DNA of 64,000 bases, from assembly GCA_905221605.1 (NCBI GenBank), contig CAJNDS010002220.1:339871-403870 (forward strand), given 5' to 3'. The notes beneath the pieces were generated by a model, which ran no database searches, had not been told where the DNA came from, and was given only the letters and a program-made list of their open reading frames with translations. The position numbers and the translations under genes were made by a program. Below are positions 10,499-22,558 of the stretch, piece by piece (the first letter of the stretch is position 1; each line of letters opens with the position of its first letter). This stretch comes from Symbiodinium natans (lineage: Eukaryota; Sar; Dinophyceae; Suessiales; Symbiodiniaceae).

Positions 10499-11440
10499 CT
10501 GAGGGGGAACCCTAAACCCCAAACCCTAAACCCTAAACCCTAAACCGGCAAGTGAGGTGTTTGGGGACTCAGGGGTCAGCACTGCAAATGTTCAAGGCTC
10601 CGGCTTAAGGGATATTCCGGGCATCGGTTCTGTGAAGAGGGCTTTGTATGGGTTTGGGGGTTTAGGGTTTAGGGTTTAGGGTTTACGGTTTAGGGTCGGA
10701 GGTCACCCCAACTATCTCTAACCTTAAGGAACTTTGGTGGATTTGGGAGGGTTGCTAGTGGCTCAGAATTTATTTTGAAGCTGTGGCTGGTAGCAGTTCC
10801 CTTAACCCCCCCTGAAAACCCAGTTCCCTAAGTGCCGAAACCCAAAAAAACCTCAACCCCTCCAACCCCACAAAAGCCTAGACACTGGTTGCTTCAGGAT
10901 TTCGACACCATGCCCTCAACGAGCCCAACGTAGGGACCTAGACCTCATCTGCAAGGTTATAGGGCCTAGGGTTTATGTGGCCGTGGCGAAGCAGCAAGCC
11001 ATAGATATACGGGCCTATAGGGCGCTTCGGGTTGAAGGCTTGTGCTTGAAGACTCATGTGCAGTTGTATGTGGAGTTCTACCAGAGGACCATGGGTTTAG
11101 GGTTTCGGGTTGAGGGTAGTTCCCCACTTGTTGTAGCTGGTTTTCCGTGAACCTTCAAGTAAGCCATAAGGTTCCGAGCTTAGCGCCTGCAACTCCAGTG
11201 CCTTGCCTTGTCGCAACTTGACATTTGATGGCCCTGTAGGGTTTAGATCATGATGTTGGGCATCAGGCCTGAACCTTGAAACCTTAAACGCTTGAACCCT
11301 TGAACCTTAATCCTTGAACCCTTGAACCCTTGAACCCTTACGGCCTTAAGCCCTTAAAGCCCTGAAACCTGAAACCTGAAACCCCTGAAACCCTGAAACC
11401 CTAAACCCTAAACCCTAAACCCTAAACCTCCGCATCAAAG

Positions 11441-11488
11441 CTCCAGGGCATGGCGCAAGGCGGACGTCGAGGATGTGGAGGAAACTCT
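11441..11488 (+). CDS. Candidate exon, acidic helix
   Basis: A block after CTCCAG reading WRKADVEDVEETLE and ending GAG|GTCTCC. It lies between CCCTAAA repeats on the left and TTTAGGG repeats on the right, the usual setting of exons in this window. Product unknown; probably part of a coiled-coil protein. Confidence 0.35.
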
Positions 11489-11604
11489 GGAGGTCTCCTC
11501 TGCACCGGTTTGGGGTTTCTTGAGGGTTTAGGGTTTAGGGTTTCGGGTTTAGGGTTTAGGGTTAAGGGTTAAGGGTTAAGGGTTTTTGGCCCTGAGGTGA
11601 TGTT

Positions 11605-11716
11605 TGGGACGTTCCCCCGTCCCCCGTACACTAACAGTCCTTAACAGGGATTATAGTACCCCCCCCCCCCCAATTTAGAATTCCTATTGAAGACTGTGAG
11701 TATACGGGGGAACATC
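11605..11716 (+). mobile_element. MITE family B, copy 2
   Basis: Ends GACGTTCCCCCGT...ACTAACAGTCCT and AGACTGTGAGTATACGGGGG AACATC are inverted copies. The interior carries a run of 14 C at about 11660. Confidence 0.7.
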
Positions 11717-12459
11717 CCAAGCTAAGGCCTTCCTTGCTTGAAATTTCTTTCTTCGGCTGATCTCTGCCGCACTCGTGGGGTCTTGGTCCCGAAGCCCTGA
11801 AGCTAGGATGCCCAGTAGTGCCCTTATTCCCTTTTTTGGGGGATTAGGTTCCCTTATAAACCCCTGTAAGCAAAAAAGGGTGCCCTTTTTTACCCCAATC
11901 CTGGGTTACTGAGCATCCTAGGAAGCCCTGACAAACCCTCGCAACCGAAGTTGGGGTGAGACATATGATCATGCCCTCTCGAAGGGCCATGTGGGTTTAG
12001 GGTTTAGGATTTAGGGTTTAGGGTTTAGGGTTTAGGGGGGAGGAGCTTCGTAGTTCAGGGCTTAGGGTTCAAGGATGCCTTCCGGGTAGGCCGATCTCCC
12101 CTCCACCCCACCCTCCGCTACGCGTGCAGGTGCATGCAGAAGACGGCTCTGAATGATGGGTCCTTGTTGGGTACCTTGTTCTTTAAGGCTCCGTATCGCA
12201 AAAGGAAACCCAAAATCCGGAGACCTCGAGCTCTAGCGCCTTACCTTGAAACTCACTTTGTTTTGGGAGGCTTCATGTCTTTCCCCAAATCTGTAGCATG
12301 CATTTGCCGCTTGGAGCTGGCAACAAGGTTACATGGGTTTGGGGTTTCAGAGGGGGTTCGTGTTGCAGGTGCAGGGTTTATGGCTGAGGGTGTATCTCCA
12401 AACAGTCCCCCGCACCCTACAACGCTAGAAACCCTAACCTCTGAAACCCTGTCCGGCAG

Positions 12460-12492
12460 GACGAGCGTCTTGTCGCCAAGCTGAAGAAGCAG
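12460..12492 (+). CDS. Candidate 33-nt microexon
   Basis: CGGCAG|GACGAG opens the frame DERLVAKLKKQ, ending CAG|GTCGGG, in phase 0 at both ends. It is immediately followed by TTTAGGG repeats. Size and borders match the PDE microexons further right, but the parent gene is unknown. Confidence 0.4.
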
Positions 12493-12945
12493 GTCGGGGG
12501 GGTTTAGGGTTTAGGGTTTAGGGGCGGGGGTGGGGGAGAGGGAGGGTGCACGCAGGGGCTGAGAACCGCGGGTACAGTGCGCAAGTACGCATCAACCCAT
12601 CAACACCCTTACTAAACCCTAAGCCCCCCCTAAACCCTAAACCCTAAACCCTAAACCCTAAACCCTAAACCCTAAACCCTAAACCCTAAACCCTACACAG
12701 TAACCACTGCTTCTAAGCCAACCACAAGTGCTGATCGCTTCTGGATGGGTCCGCAATGATCTCCGCATAAACCCTAAACCCTAAACCTACAGAAAGTCCG
12801 ACCGTTGGATCCCCCGAGATTTGAGGTTCGAGGCTGCTCGAGGGTTTAGGGTTCGAGGGGAGGAGCGCGGTTGCCACTAGCGTTGTAAAGGTCCTTCTAG
12901 AAAGGAGGATGTTTGGGGGGGTTAAAGGTTGAGGGTGTGAGCCAG

Positions 12946-13056
12946 CAGTTGAGAATCTGCAACGGCTAATGAAGCTCAACATATCCCTCTGCCTCTGGGA
13001 CCTGAAGCACCGGAAGGCCACTCGGAACCTGGAGTGTGGCTTTAGGAATTTCAAAG
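12946..13056 (+). CDS. Candidate exon, unknown product
   Basis: Open frame NLQRLMKLNISLCLWDLKHR continuing KATRNLECGFRNFK, from an AG near 12945 to AAAG|GTTTAC. Composition is protein-like and free of repeat-derived residues. A longer read through to 13082 is possible. No domain recognised. Confidence 0.4.
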
Positions 13057-13732
13057 GTTTACCTGCGGTAGAAGAACCAGAAGGTCAACCCAAGAGGTGT
13101 ATAGGGGCTTAAGGTTTCAGAGGTTTTTTTGGGCGGGGGGGGGGGGGGTGTTAAGGGCTCAGGAGGTCAGAGTTGCTCTTGGTATGCATGCTGCCTTGCC
13201 CGGCCTCGCGCTACCAGCTCAGGACGATTGCCTGAACTTTCCGGAGGTTAGATGCATGAGCCACGTTCATGCCAGCTACTCGTACAAAACGCCCCGCGCA
13301 AAGAGCCCTGAGACAGTAGATGCCAACGACCTGAAGCAACAGACCTACACGCATACTTCCCGAGGTCTCTGCTGGTCTTCAACGTCCCAACCCCTGCAAG
13401 TCTGACAAGCCCTGCCAAGAGCCACCCTCAACCCCGCAGCTGACAGCCTGGTCTAACACAACTCCACTATTTTGCTTTCGGTGTTGGCCCTCGGTGCAAT
13501 TTCCCTGCACCTGCCATCGATTTCCCATGGCATGCCCATCTTAGATGGGGTCACCGGGAACCTTCGCTGACGCCAAAAGGCCGTGAAGACCCGGGAGCCC
13601 CTGAGCCCAAACCCTAAACCCTAAACCCTAAACCCCCAAACCCTAAACCCTAAACCCTAAACCCTGAACCCGGTAGGAGCTCTGGTAAACCCTACCTGGG
13701 GGCCCCATGTACCTACGATTTATTTTATTTTT

Positions 13733-13755
13733 TTTTTTGGGGGGGGGGGGGGGGT

Positions 13756-13787
<32 letters not shown>

Positions 13788-13788
13788 C
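13733..13788. repeat. Poly-T / poly-G homopolymer tract
   Basis: A run of T is followed by about 45 nearly uninterrupted G. Similar long G or C runs occur at 22146-22182, 32077-32096, 36859-36910, 37747-37763, 58150-58172 and 59409-59485. Lengths may be unreliable because such runs sequence poorly. Confidence 0.85.
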
Positions 13789-14288
13789 GCCCTAAATTTG
13801 TAACCTACAATTTTGTAGGGTTTGGGAGTCACAGGCAAATCCTAAACCCTAAGCCCTGGCAGGCTGCAGGGTCTTCGGGCTCTCAAGGGTTTAGGGTGGA
13901 GGGACCACAGCCCTTTTGACTAGGGCCACGACTGCGACTAGGACCACGACGACCACGACCACCACTGGTCACCACTGCCACCGCCCACCACCACCCCCAC
14001 CACCGACCGGTTCCTTGGTTTAGGAGGATCAAGAATCAAGGCCCGGAGCCCGGAGGCCCCAATCGTACCCCCACTCCCCGGGGAAGGATCCAGCCTGCGC
14101 TCAAAACCAGCTTGTGCAGGTTGAGGGTTTTTTGGGTTCAGCAGATGTCGACTTAGACTTAATTTGGCTTTCCGGCCGCATCTCGCAGACCCAACCCCTG
14201 ACATGGAGAGTTGATCCGCCTTTTCCGGATTGGGGGGGGGGCGGGGGGGGGGGGGGGGATCATGTCTCACACCCCAACACCTAGAACC

Positions 14289-14440
14289 CTACTTGAAGGT
14301 TCATGGTACTTATGAGCCAAGTATATCTGCACTTATAGCCCGAACTATAACCATATTAGGGCACTTAAGGGGCTTATGAGTGGGTTCTAAGTAAGTACAG
14401 CTCTAATTATTTAGTAAGTACCCCTGAACCTCCAAGTAAG
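14289..14440 (+). mobile_element. MITE family A, copy 2
   Basis: CTACTTGAAGGTTCATGG at the left and CCTGAACCTCCAAGTAAG at the right are inverted. The interior carries ATATTAGGGCACTTAAGG and GGCTTATGAGTGGGTT, as in the other family A copies. Confidence 0.8.
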
Positions 14441-14470
14441 CCTGAAGCCCTAAGCCGCAAAACCCGACAG

Positions 14471-14539
14471 GCAAAGCGGAGGATACAAGCTGGGCGTGGT
14501 CATGTCGCCTGCTGGGGCCTCATTTTGTGGAGAGTGGAG
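14471..14539 (+). CDS. Candidate 69-nt exon
   Basis: GACAG|GCAAAG opens AKRRIQAGRGHVACWGLILW then RVE, ending GAG|GTTGCA, phase 0 at both ends. It lies directly downstream of a family A MITE whose right end is 30 bp away. Function unknown. Confidence 0.4.
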
Positions 14540-14649
14540 GTTGCAACGGGGTTAAGGGTTTAGGGTTGAGGGCCTAGGGCTTCAGGTTTAGGGTTTAGGG
14601 TTTAGGGCTTAGGGTTTCGGGTTTAGGGTTTAGGGTTTAGGGGGTTCAG

Positions 14650-14759
14650 GGCTTGTAGAAGACGTCACCCGGACATCCAGAGTCGAAGATCCGCTTGTGG
14701 GGCAGTTGCGTGCAGAGTCCTTGCATCTCACTCTAGTTGCCCCAGCGTTGACCAGTTAA
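14650..14759 (+). CDS. Candidate terminal exon
   Basis: In-frame LVEDVTRTSRVEDPLVGQLR continuing AESLHLTLVAPALTS, then TAA at 14757. The first AG is in TTCAG at 14648-14649. It follows TTTAGGG repeats directly. Phase could be compatible with the exon at 14471, so the two may be the 3' end of one gene. No family recognised. Confidence 0.4.
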
Positions 14760-15189
14760 GGGTGAAAAGACCCTGAAGAGATTCGTCCGCAAGCCTCAAA
14801 GGGCTCGTTGCGGGGTGATAGGGCTGAAGGCCGTTCGGGTTTCAAGGCTTAGGGGACCGTCGGGTCCGTTTGAGAACTGCAAGGGTCCTATTCTAGAAAG
14901 CCCTCAGCCCTAAACCCGAAACCCTGATTGCTTCGGGGCTTGTTCTGGGGCATCGAGCTTCAGATTTGTGTGTGTGTGTGTGTTTTTCGTTTTGGGCTTC
15001 CTTACTTCTCCAACAGCTGAACTTTAAACTTTCTGGGTTTCCTTATTTAGTAGGAATAATAAAGTTTAACCTTTTTTTCCCTTGGTTATTGGAGAAGTAA
15101 GCTTCACTGGGCCCAAACTTACTCTTGCTGACGTGGCACGCAAAGGTTCCAGGGTCGGAGACGTCCTTAAAGGCCGAGGCCGGGAGGGC

Positions 15190-16410
15190 GTGCAAGGGGT
15201 TTAGGGTTTAGGGTTTAGGGTTTAGGGTTTAGGGTCAAGGGTTTAGGGTTTAGGGTTTAGGGTCTAGGGTTTAGGGTCATGGGCAGTTTCGTGTAAGGTC
15301 CTGCGCACTTCTGACTCTTTGCTGTAACTACCCATGAAACTTTAAGTAGCTGCTAGACTTCCACTCCGTATTCTTAAACCTACAAGTTTCCATGCAAATT
15401 TCAAGTATGTAGAGGGCATACGCTGGGCTGCACGGCTCTGAGTCTAAAGATCTTGGAGCTTCAACTCCCAAAGCCCTGGGCTACCGTAGATCAACCTGAA
15501 CCTTAAACCCTAAACCCTAAACCCTAAACCCTAAACCCTAAACCCTAAACCCTAAACCCAGTTTGGTAGAGGCCCCCATAAGATTCTTCTGCAACCTACG
15601 AAAGACAAGGTTTGGAGCTCTTTGGGGTGCATCCGGGGAGGTGACCCTATAGCATTGCCCGTTGGGGATTTTAGGGTTTAGGTTTGGGGTTTAGGGTTTG
15701 GGGTTTAGGGTTTAGGGTTTAGGGTTTAGGGGCTGCCTACACCTTGTTGGCATGTCGATTGCGGGGCTTGTCACTTCCAGTTTGTGGTTCTAAAGTATAC
15801 ATGAAGGGATTGCAACAGGGACTCATACTGGCTTATGATTTGGGCTCCTGCATTGCTTGCTACCTACCTTAGGCTTGGGCTTTAGGGTTCAGGGTTCAGG
15901 GTTTAGGGTTTAAGGTTTAGGTTTTAGGATTTAGGGTTTAGGGTTTAGGGTTTAGGATTTAGGGTTTAGGGCTCAGGGTTTAGGGTCGAAGCTTGAAGGA
16001 GGCCCAGTCCCGATCCAGGCGTCACATCCCGTGCCCAAGATTTCCTTCGAGAGCGTCAGCGCTGCAAGTTGCCATGCTCTGCCCTTGGCTCCTTACAGCT
16101 GGGGGCTTTAGGGTTTAGGGTTTAGGGTTTAGGGGTTCGGGGGTTTGGGGTTTAGGGGTTAGGGGTTAGGGGCACCTTGGCAAGCACCTGATGCTAGAAC
16201 ACACCCTTTCAGAGGCTGAACTCATGAAGTACACTTGCAGGGTTTGGGGTTTAGGTCTCCGGGTTGAGTGGATAAGGGTTCAGCTCAGTAGACTAGAGGT
16301 ATTAGGTGTGAGTACGTCCTCCCCTTCCCCCCCTTACCCCTAATCCTTCTAGTTACTCTCGTTCTTGAGGTGGTGGTGGGTGTTTTCGGGGTTTTGGCTG
16401 CATGTCCTCG
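15190..16410. repeat. Dense TTTAGGG blocks with short unique islands
   Basis: TTTAGGG arrays at 15197-15285, 15670-15730, 15895-15985 and 16107-16170, and a CCCTAAA array at 15503-15560. The unique island at 16019-16105 could hold an exon (in-frame ASHPVPKISFESVSAAS after CCAG). Its right part, GCTCTGCCCTTGGCTCCTTA and onward, recurs almost exactly at about 20304. Confidence 0.7.
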
Positions 16411-17639
16411 GTAGGGCCTTGGGACATGTTTTCCCTTATGGGGTTTAAGAGGATCACATTCAGAATATTTTTTCGGAGGGGTTTTAAGGGCCATCCTAGA
16501 TGTTGTTCAGGTTTTCGGAATTCGGACTCCCTTGTCGGTGGAGGCGAGGAACTTGTTCTTGGGCTTGGTCTCTACTCTGTGCTTTCCTTAACATGAGTGT
16601 GTTTCTGTCTTCGGTAGGATATGTAGGGTATGCATTGTATTTACATAGATATATGTGTGTGTATACATATATCTATATATATATACACACAGATTTACAC
16701 ATTCCAAGGAAAGATTTATACATATTATGATCCGAGGGATATAGTACGTGGTGTTGGTCCTTGTAGAGACGGCTCTGTGTCGTGACCCTCGGCCCCGCAC
16801 TTTGCAAGCCTCAAAACCTCTGAGCCGCGTCACCCTTAAGCACCCTGGGGTGCAGATATGTAGCGTCTTGGTTTATAAGTTTTTGGGTGATCATCACAAG
16901 GAGATGCGGCCGATCCAGCTAGCAGCGAATGAGGCAAGGGCCCTTAGCGCGCCTCAAACTCTTCAAGAACGGGCCCCAAGCTATTCCTGCCTGAAATCCC
17001 GGAACCTTACGGGTTTGCATCTACTTGCTCTAAGCCCTAAATCCTTGATCCTTTCATTGATGGGGGGTGGGAAGCGGGGAGGGGGGGGGGGGGGCCCACA
17101 CACAAATAAAAGCGCACCGCGCGAACCTGGAACATCACTCGGTTAAGCTTGCCGGCCCTCGTCGAACCCTCGCCCCTTCGTCGAACGAAACTTCCCCCTT
17201 CGCAGAGGCTGAGTCGGGGTCAGGATTCGTCAGCCCTCTGGCGGCCAGATGTGAGGCGAAGAAAGAACATCAGCTTCCGCAACAGAGCCCCAATTGCAAA
17301 GTGCAGAGGGGCTCCGCCGCTGCTGCCGACCCAGGAAGGCGGCCAAACACCGAAGCTCTAGAGCATACATCCTAGGTAGGATAAGGGGGACCCTTACAAA
17401 GGGAACCCTTCTGAACCCTCTTCTGGCTCTCTTGAACAGGGACCTTAAGAGCATACACACTCTATAACTCCGTTTCGCTTCTTCGCATCGTAGATTGAGC
17501 TCTGTGTTCAAGCAATCGGCCAAAGCTCTCACAGCCCTCAGAGTCTTTACACGGTCCAGAAGGGGTGCCTCGTCATGTTTTGAAGGCAAAGGCGCGCCTC
17601 CGGATCAACGGCACGTTAGGGCTTAGGGCTTAGGGTTTA

Positions 17640-18560
17640 CCTGTATGTGCGAAAGAAGGTTTAAAAGACGTATGGCGAAATTTTAATGCGAAATTCCGTC
17701 TAAGACTAAAGATTTTCCCGTATACCCAAACCCAGGAAAAATGCCGTAGGTCCAGGATGCCACTGTTGAGGAAAAAGACGTAAATCCAGGGGTGACGTGG
17801 CTGAGGGAAAACACGTACATTCGCCGCCCTAAGCAGGTGAAGGGCCCGGACAGCAAAAAGTCGTATAAACTGAGGACATGGCAAAGGAATGAAAATTCAT
17901 GAAAAAAGCTGTCTGTCAGCGATTTTTATCAACACCGCAGTTCGGTTTTTTGTTGAAAAAATGTTGGGTTTGTATTGGGTCAGTTTGGGTGACTGTTGTT
18001 TTTTCCTGCTTTCGGGTACAGAACGTCAACACCGCGTCCCGAACGAAGGAAAAAAATCCTTCCATTCAGAAGCCCCGGAGAACATGCACCAAACACACGA
18101 AACGTCGACACCGCGCCCCGAAACCAACCCAAAATATCAACACCGCGCCCCGAAACCACCCCAAAATGTCGACACCGCGCCCCGAAACCACCCCAAAATG
18201 TCGACACCGCGCCCCGAAACCACCCCAAAATGTCAACACCGCGTCCCGAAACCACCCCAAAATGTCGACACCGCGCCCCGAAACCACCCCAAAATATCAA
18301 CACCGCGCCCCGAAACTTCCACATTGATGCCATGTTTTGGGTACTGTTCTGACACGATCGATATATGACTCACAGACCAAAAAAGCGTCAGCACTATGAC
18401 CTGAAATCCCGTACATACCCAGAAAAAAGCGTCTGCTTCCCGACCCCTGGCTTCCTAAGATCCCGTACACCATATACTTCAAATTTTCCCGTCTGTTGCG
18501 AAATCACGTACAATCCAAGTGACTACTTTTAATCCGTCGTTTGCACGTATAGGTAGGGTT
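17640..18560. repeat. Composite repeat locus around a 32-bp tandem array
   Basis: The 17640-17900 part has recurring GAAAAA..CGTA..CC(A)GG motifs, and the 18340-18540 part has AAATCCCGTACATACC and GAAAAAAGCGTC motifs. These flank the 32-bp array at 18107-18316. No protein family is recognisable; ORFs crossing it are repeat translations. Confidence 0.65.
18107..18316. repeat. 32-bp GC-rich tandem repeat (about 7 units)
   Basis: Unit GACACCGCGCCCCGAAACCA then CCCCAAAATGTC, spaced exactly 32 bp (for example 18139, 18171, 18203). GTCGAC alternates with GTCAAC or ATCAAC in single units. There are no variable spacers, so this is a minisatellite, not a CRISPR array. Confidence 0.95.
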
Positions 18561-18767
18561 TAGAGTTTGGGGTTTGGGCTTTAGGGTTTAGGGTTTAGGG
18601 TCTCTTCGAAGGGGCCGGAGCAAGCGGGTGGGGTTCCGGGTGGCGTGGGTGGTGCCTGGCTTCCATGGCTTTGGGGATGGTTGGCAGGTATGCCGAGTTC
18701 AACGCCAGACCTTAAACCTAAAACCCTAAACCCTAAACCTTGTGTCCTAAACCTTGAAGCCTGTCAG

Positions 18768-18840
18768 GATGGCCCCGAGACGGGCCCTGCCTTCCACAAG
18801 ACTCTCACAAGACGAGCCGCCTTCGCCTCGGTTCGGGCTT
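18768..18840 (+). CDS. Candidate exon
   Basis: CTGTCAG|GATGGC opens DGPETGPAFHKTLTRRAAFA then SVR. A CCCTAAA array begins at 18855. The right border is not clear. Unknown product. Confidence 0.3.
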
Positions 18841-18854
18841 CGGGCGTTGTGGGC

Positions 18855-19325
18855 CTAAACCCTAAACCCTAAACCCTAAACCCTAAACCCTAAACCCTAA
18901 ACCCTAAACCCTAAACCCTAAACCCTAAACCCTAAACCCTAAACACCCCTTGAAACACTCAGACTAATTATATAGGATCTTTGCACCCCTCCCTCCCCTT
19001 AAAAGCACGTGTGCGCGATAGCCCGAGAGGCCCCGTAAGCTCCCAAAGGCCTGGGTGTTGTTTCATGCCTTTTGTGTGGGTTTAGGGTTTAGGGTTTAGG
19101 GTTTAGGGTTTAGGGTTTAGGGTTTAGGGTTTAGGGTTAGGGTTTTGGGTTTAGGGTTTAGGGTTTAGGGTTTAGGGTTTAGGGTTCAGGGTTCAGGGTT
19201 CAGGGTTTAGGGTTTAGGGTTTAGGGTTTAGGGTTTAGGGTTTAGGGTTTAGGGTTTAGCCCTGTGAACCGGAAACCCCACAAACCCCTAGAAACCCTAA
19301 ACCCTAAACCCTAAACCCTAAACCC
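18855..19325. repeat. Large telomere-like block, both orientations
   Basis: About 13 CCCTAAA units (18855-18944), then about 25 TTTAGGG units with a few TTCAGGG variants (19078-19258), then CCCTAAA again to 19338. The strand switch inside one locus argues against simple telomere addition. Confidence 0.9.
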
Positions 19326-20404
19326 TAAACCCTAAACCTGGAAGCACCAAGCCTGAAGCCGCCTGATCCCCAAATAGGCCGCCGCTGGATGGGCCTGCCT
19401 CGTGCTTCTGTCCCTCTTCGCGGCCAATCCGGCCCCCAGGCGTAATTTAGAGGCAAGGTGGCGCCTGGAACCCTAAACGGCTTAAACGGTTCATGAGTTC
19501 CCCTGTAGTACCCAGAAGTAGGTGCCCAAGCACTTAGGGAGGCTTTGTGGGGGGGGGGGTGCCTATGGGTAACCATGCCCTACGTGGAGACTCTTGGACT
19601 TAGGATCTGGGGTGGTCTAGACTTCGCGGGTTGACGAGTTTGTGGGCTTCGGGCTTGCCGCGCAAAGCTACCCTCAACTACCTAATCCCTAAACCCCAAC
19701 CCTAAACCCTAAACCCTAAACCCTAAACCCTAAACCCTAAACCCTAAACCCTAAACCCTAAACCCTAAACCCTAAACACCCAACCCTAACCCCAAACCTA
19801 AACCGAAAGCCCTATCCTCATCTCCTCCTTGCACGAGGGCCCTGCGCCTCGATCCCACAGAGGGGTTGATCAAAACATCCAGTTTTTGGGGTCTTGGTTT
19901 GTTTTATGTGCCTTGTCTGCTTGTAGGTTAGAAACCGGGATCCTTTGTAGCTTGGGGTTTAGGGTTTAGGTTTTAGGGTTTAGGGTTTAGGGTTTAGGGT
20001 TTAGGGTCGCCCATATCTTCTTGTGCCGAACTGGCGGCACCCTGTAAAGCCCCAAAGCCTTTTCAACCCGTAAAGCAGTCAAGCCCGAAGCCCTTTAAAC
20101 CCTAAACCCTAAACCCTAAACCCTAAACCCTAAACCCTAAACCCTAAACCCTAAACCCCAAGCAAACCCTAAACCCTAAACCCTGAAGCCGCAGTTCGCA
20201 TTCGGGCCCCGGCATTCTCTGCCCCTCTGCCTCCCCTGAGTTTCTTTTGTTGTGCTGAGGCGCCTAAGTAGACAAAGAAAGCCCCCTAATTGGGAAGGCT
20301 CTGCCCTTGGCTCCTTACAGCTGGGGGCTTCAGGGTTCAGGATTTAGGATTTAGAGTTTAGGATTTCGGGTTTAGTGTTGAGGGTTTAGGGTTTAGGGTT
20401 GGGA

Positions 20405-20492
20405 GGTCCCCCCTTCTACTAACAGTCCTTAGTAGGGACTATACTTGGGGGGTTACGATAATCCCTAGAAGGACGGTATAAGGGGGAACATC
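20405..20492 (+). mobile_element. MITE family B, copy 3
   Basis: GGTCCCCCCTTCTACTAACA at the left and GACGGTATAAGGGGGAACATC at the right are degenerate inverted ends, with AGTCCTTAGTAGGGACTATA inside. Confidence 0.6.
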
Positions 20493-20524
20493 TAAACCCC
20501 AAAAACTTCAATGACTAAATCTTC

Positions 20525-21190
20525 ATAGCCCCCTAAACCCCCTAAACTCCTAAACTCCTCGACCCCCAGCCCTACAAACCCCAAACCCCTACACCCCGAC
20601 ACCCCTACACCCCTACACCCTTACATCCTTACACCCCTGAACCCTAAACCTCTAGACCCCTAAACCCCTAAACTCCTACACACTCGAAACCCCAAATCCC
20701 TCAGCCGTCAGCCCCACACCCCCTACACCCCTAAACCCCTAAACCCTAAACCCCTAAACCCTAAACCCCTAAACCCCTGAACCCCTAAACCCCTGAACCC
20801 CTAAACCCCTAAACCCTAAACCCCTAAGCGCCTAAACCCTAAACCCCTAAACCCTAAATGCCTAAACCCACAAACCCCTTAACCCTAAACCCTGAACCCT
20901 AGTACCCTAATACCCTAATACCGTAAACCTCCTTACCCTAACCCCCTAAGACCCCTAAACCCTAATACCCTAAACCCATAAACCCCTTAACCCTAAACCC
21001 GTAAACCGTAATGCCCTAAGACCCTAAACCCCTAAACCCTAGCCCCCTAAAACCCCTAAACCCTAATACCCTAAACCCCAAAACCCTAAATCCTAAACCC
21101 TAAACCCATAAACCCCTAAACCCCCTAAACCCCTAAACCCTAAATCCTAAACCCTAGCCCTAAACCCTAAACCCCCATAAACCCCTAAAC
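20525..21190. repeat. CCCCTAAA-variant array
   Basis: About 660 bp of mainly 8-bp CCCCTAAA and mixed CCCTAATA, CCCCTGAA and CCCTTAA units: a block where the variant, not the canonical heptamer, has spread. A mirror block in the TTTAGGGG orientation lies at 39905-40110. Confidence 0.9.
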
Positions 21191-21527
21191 CCCCTTTTGG
21201 TGCCGAGGCCGTGGCATCCCTCCAGCCAGCCGTGGGAGCCTCAAACTTTTGTTGAGGGCTTCGTCGGATCCCCAACTACCTATAAACCCTAGGGTTTAGG
21301 GTTCAGGGTTTAGTTTAGGAGTTAGGGTTTAGGGTTTAGGGTTTGGGGTTTAGGGTTTAGGGTTTAGCGTTTAGGGTTTAGGGTTTAGGATTTTGGGGCC
21401 TTAGGGCTTAGGATTTGGGGTTTAGGTTTAGGGTTTAGGATTTGGGTGTGAGGTTTAGGGTTCAGGATTTAGGGTTAGCAAGGATTACGGTGCGGTGCAA
21501 CCTAGCCGTGAAGCTTTCATACTGCAG

Positions 21528-21586
21528 ACAAGGACGTCGAGCATGTCCCACACTTCGACCCTTTCAGTCCAGACCCTCAACGCTAA
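21528..21586 (+). CDS. Candidate terminal exon
   Basis: CTGCAG|AC then KDVEHVPHFDPFSPDPQR and TAA at 21584. The proline/aspartate-rich tail is protein-like. The island sits between TTTAGGG repeats and a CCCTAAA run. No partner exon assigned. Confidence 0.35.
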
Positions 21587-22148
21587 GCTGTGAACCCTTA
21601 CTTTAAGGTTTAGGGAACCCTGCTGGGTTTAAACCCTAAACCCTAAACCCTAACAGGCAACCCTTGAGATCTGCGTCTAGGGTTCAGGGAAACCTGGCTT
21701 TAGGAACTAGCAGAGAACCATGAGCCCGACGTCCCTGGACTCAATCAGGCTATTGTGGTGAGTGTCGTGGTGGTGTTGGCCTTCGTAGCCAACCAGGCTG
21801 GTTTAGGGTTTAGGGTTCAGGGTTCAGGGTTCAGGGTTTAGGGTTTAGGGTTTAGGGTTTAGGGTTTAGGGTTTGGGGCTGTCGTTTCTGTTGAGAGGAC
21901 CCTGAACCCTCAACCCTGAAACGGTTCTTAGGCTGGGCGAGTTGGGATTGCATTGCCCCTTCCACTGCCATATATTCCGAAACCCGAAACTGGCCCCAAA
22001 CCCTAATTCAACCGACATGTGCCTCTGTGTGGGCTACCCAGGAAAAATATGCAGTGGCTTAGGTTGCAGGCAACTTAGGGCTCAGGGCTTCGCGAGTGTG
22101 ATATTGAGAGGGGGTTGCGTGGACGTTATCGGGCTGGGGGCAAGGTGG

Positions 22149-22181
<33 letters not shown>

Positions 22182-22182
22182 A

Positions 22183-22275
22183 ACCCTAAACCCTAAACCC
22201 TAAACCCTAAACCCCAAACCCTAAACCCTAAACCCTAAACCCTAAACCCTAAACCCTAAACCCTAAACCCTAGGG
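22183..22275. repeat. CCCTAAA array next to poly-G
   Basis: About 37 G followed by 13 CCCTAAA units and one opposing TTTAGGG-like unit. Confidence 0.9.
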
Positions 22276-22558
22276 TTCAGGGTGGGAGCATATGTCCACA
22301 TCAACCATTCCCAACCCTGAGCTCTCAGAAGCCCCATCTCAGGGTCACCCTGTTTCGCGGCTAAAAGGACCCCAAGGGGACGTCCCTCCCCCCCAACCCC
22401 ACCCTCCAAAAAGAAAACAAGGCTCCCCCAAAACAAGAGAACAGGGATTATTATCTTTGGAGGGATATGGTGGTGTTGGCGAAGAAGTCTATAGAACATT
22501 TCTTTCGAAAGTTCGGCTACGTGAAGGTTGTTAGCAGCTAGCAGCGTGTCACCTGCAG

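Noticed and set aside
18107-18316. CRISPR-like array
   Set aside because: The 32-bp units are contiguous with no spacers, and the context is eukaryotic. It is a minisatellite.
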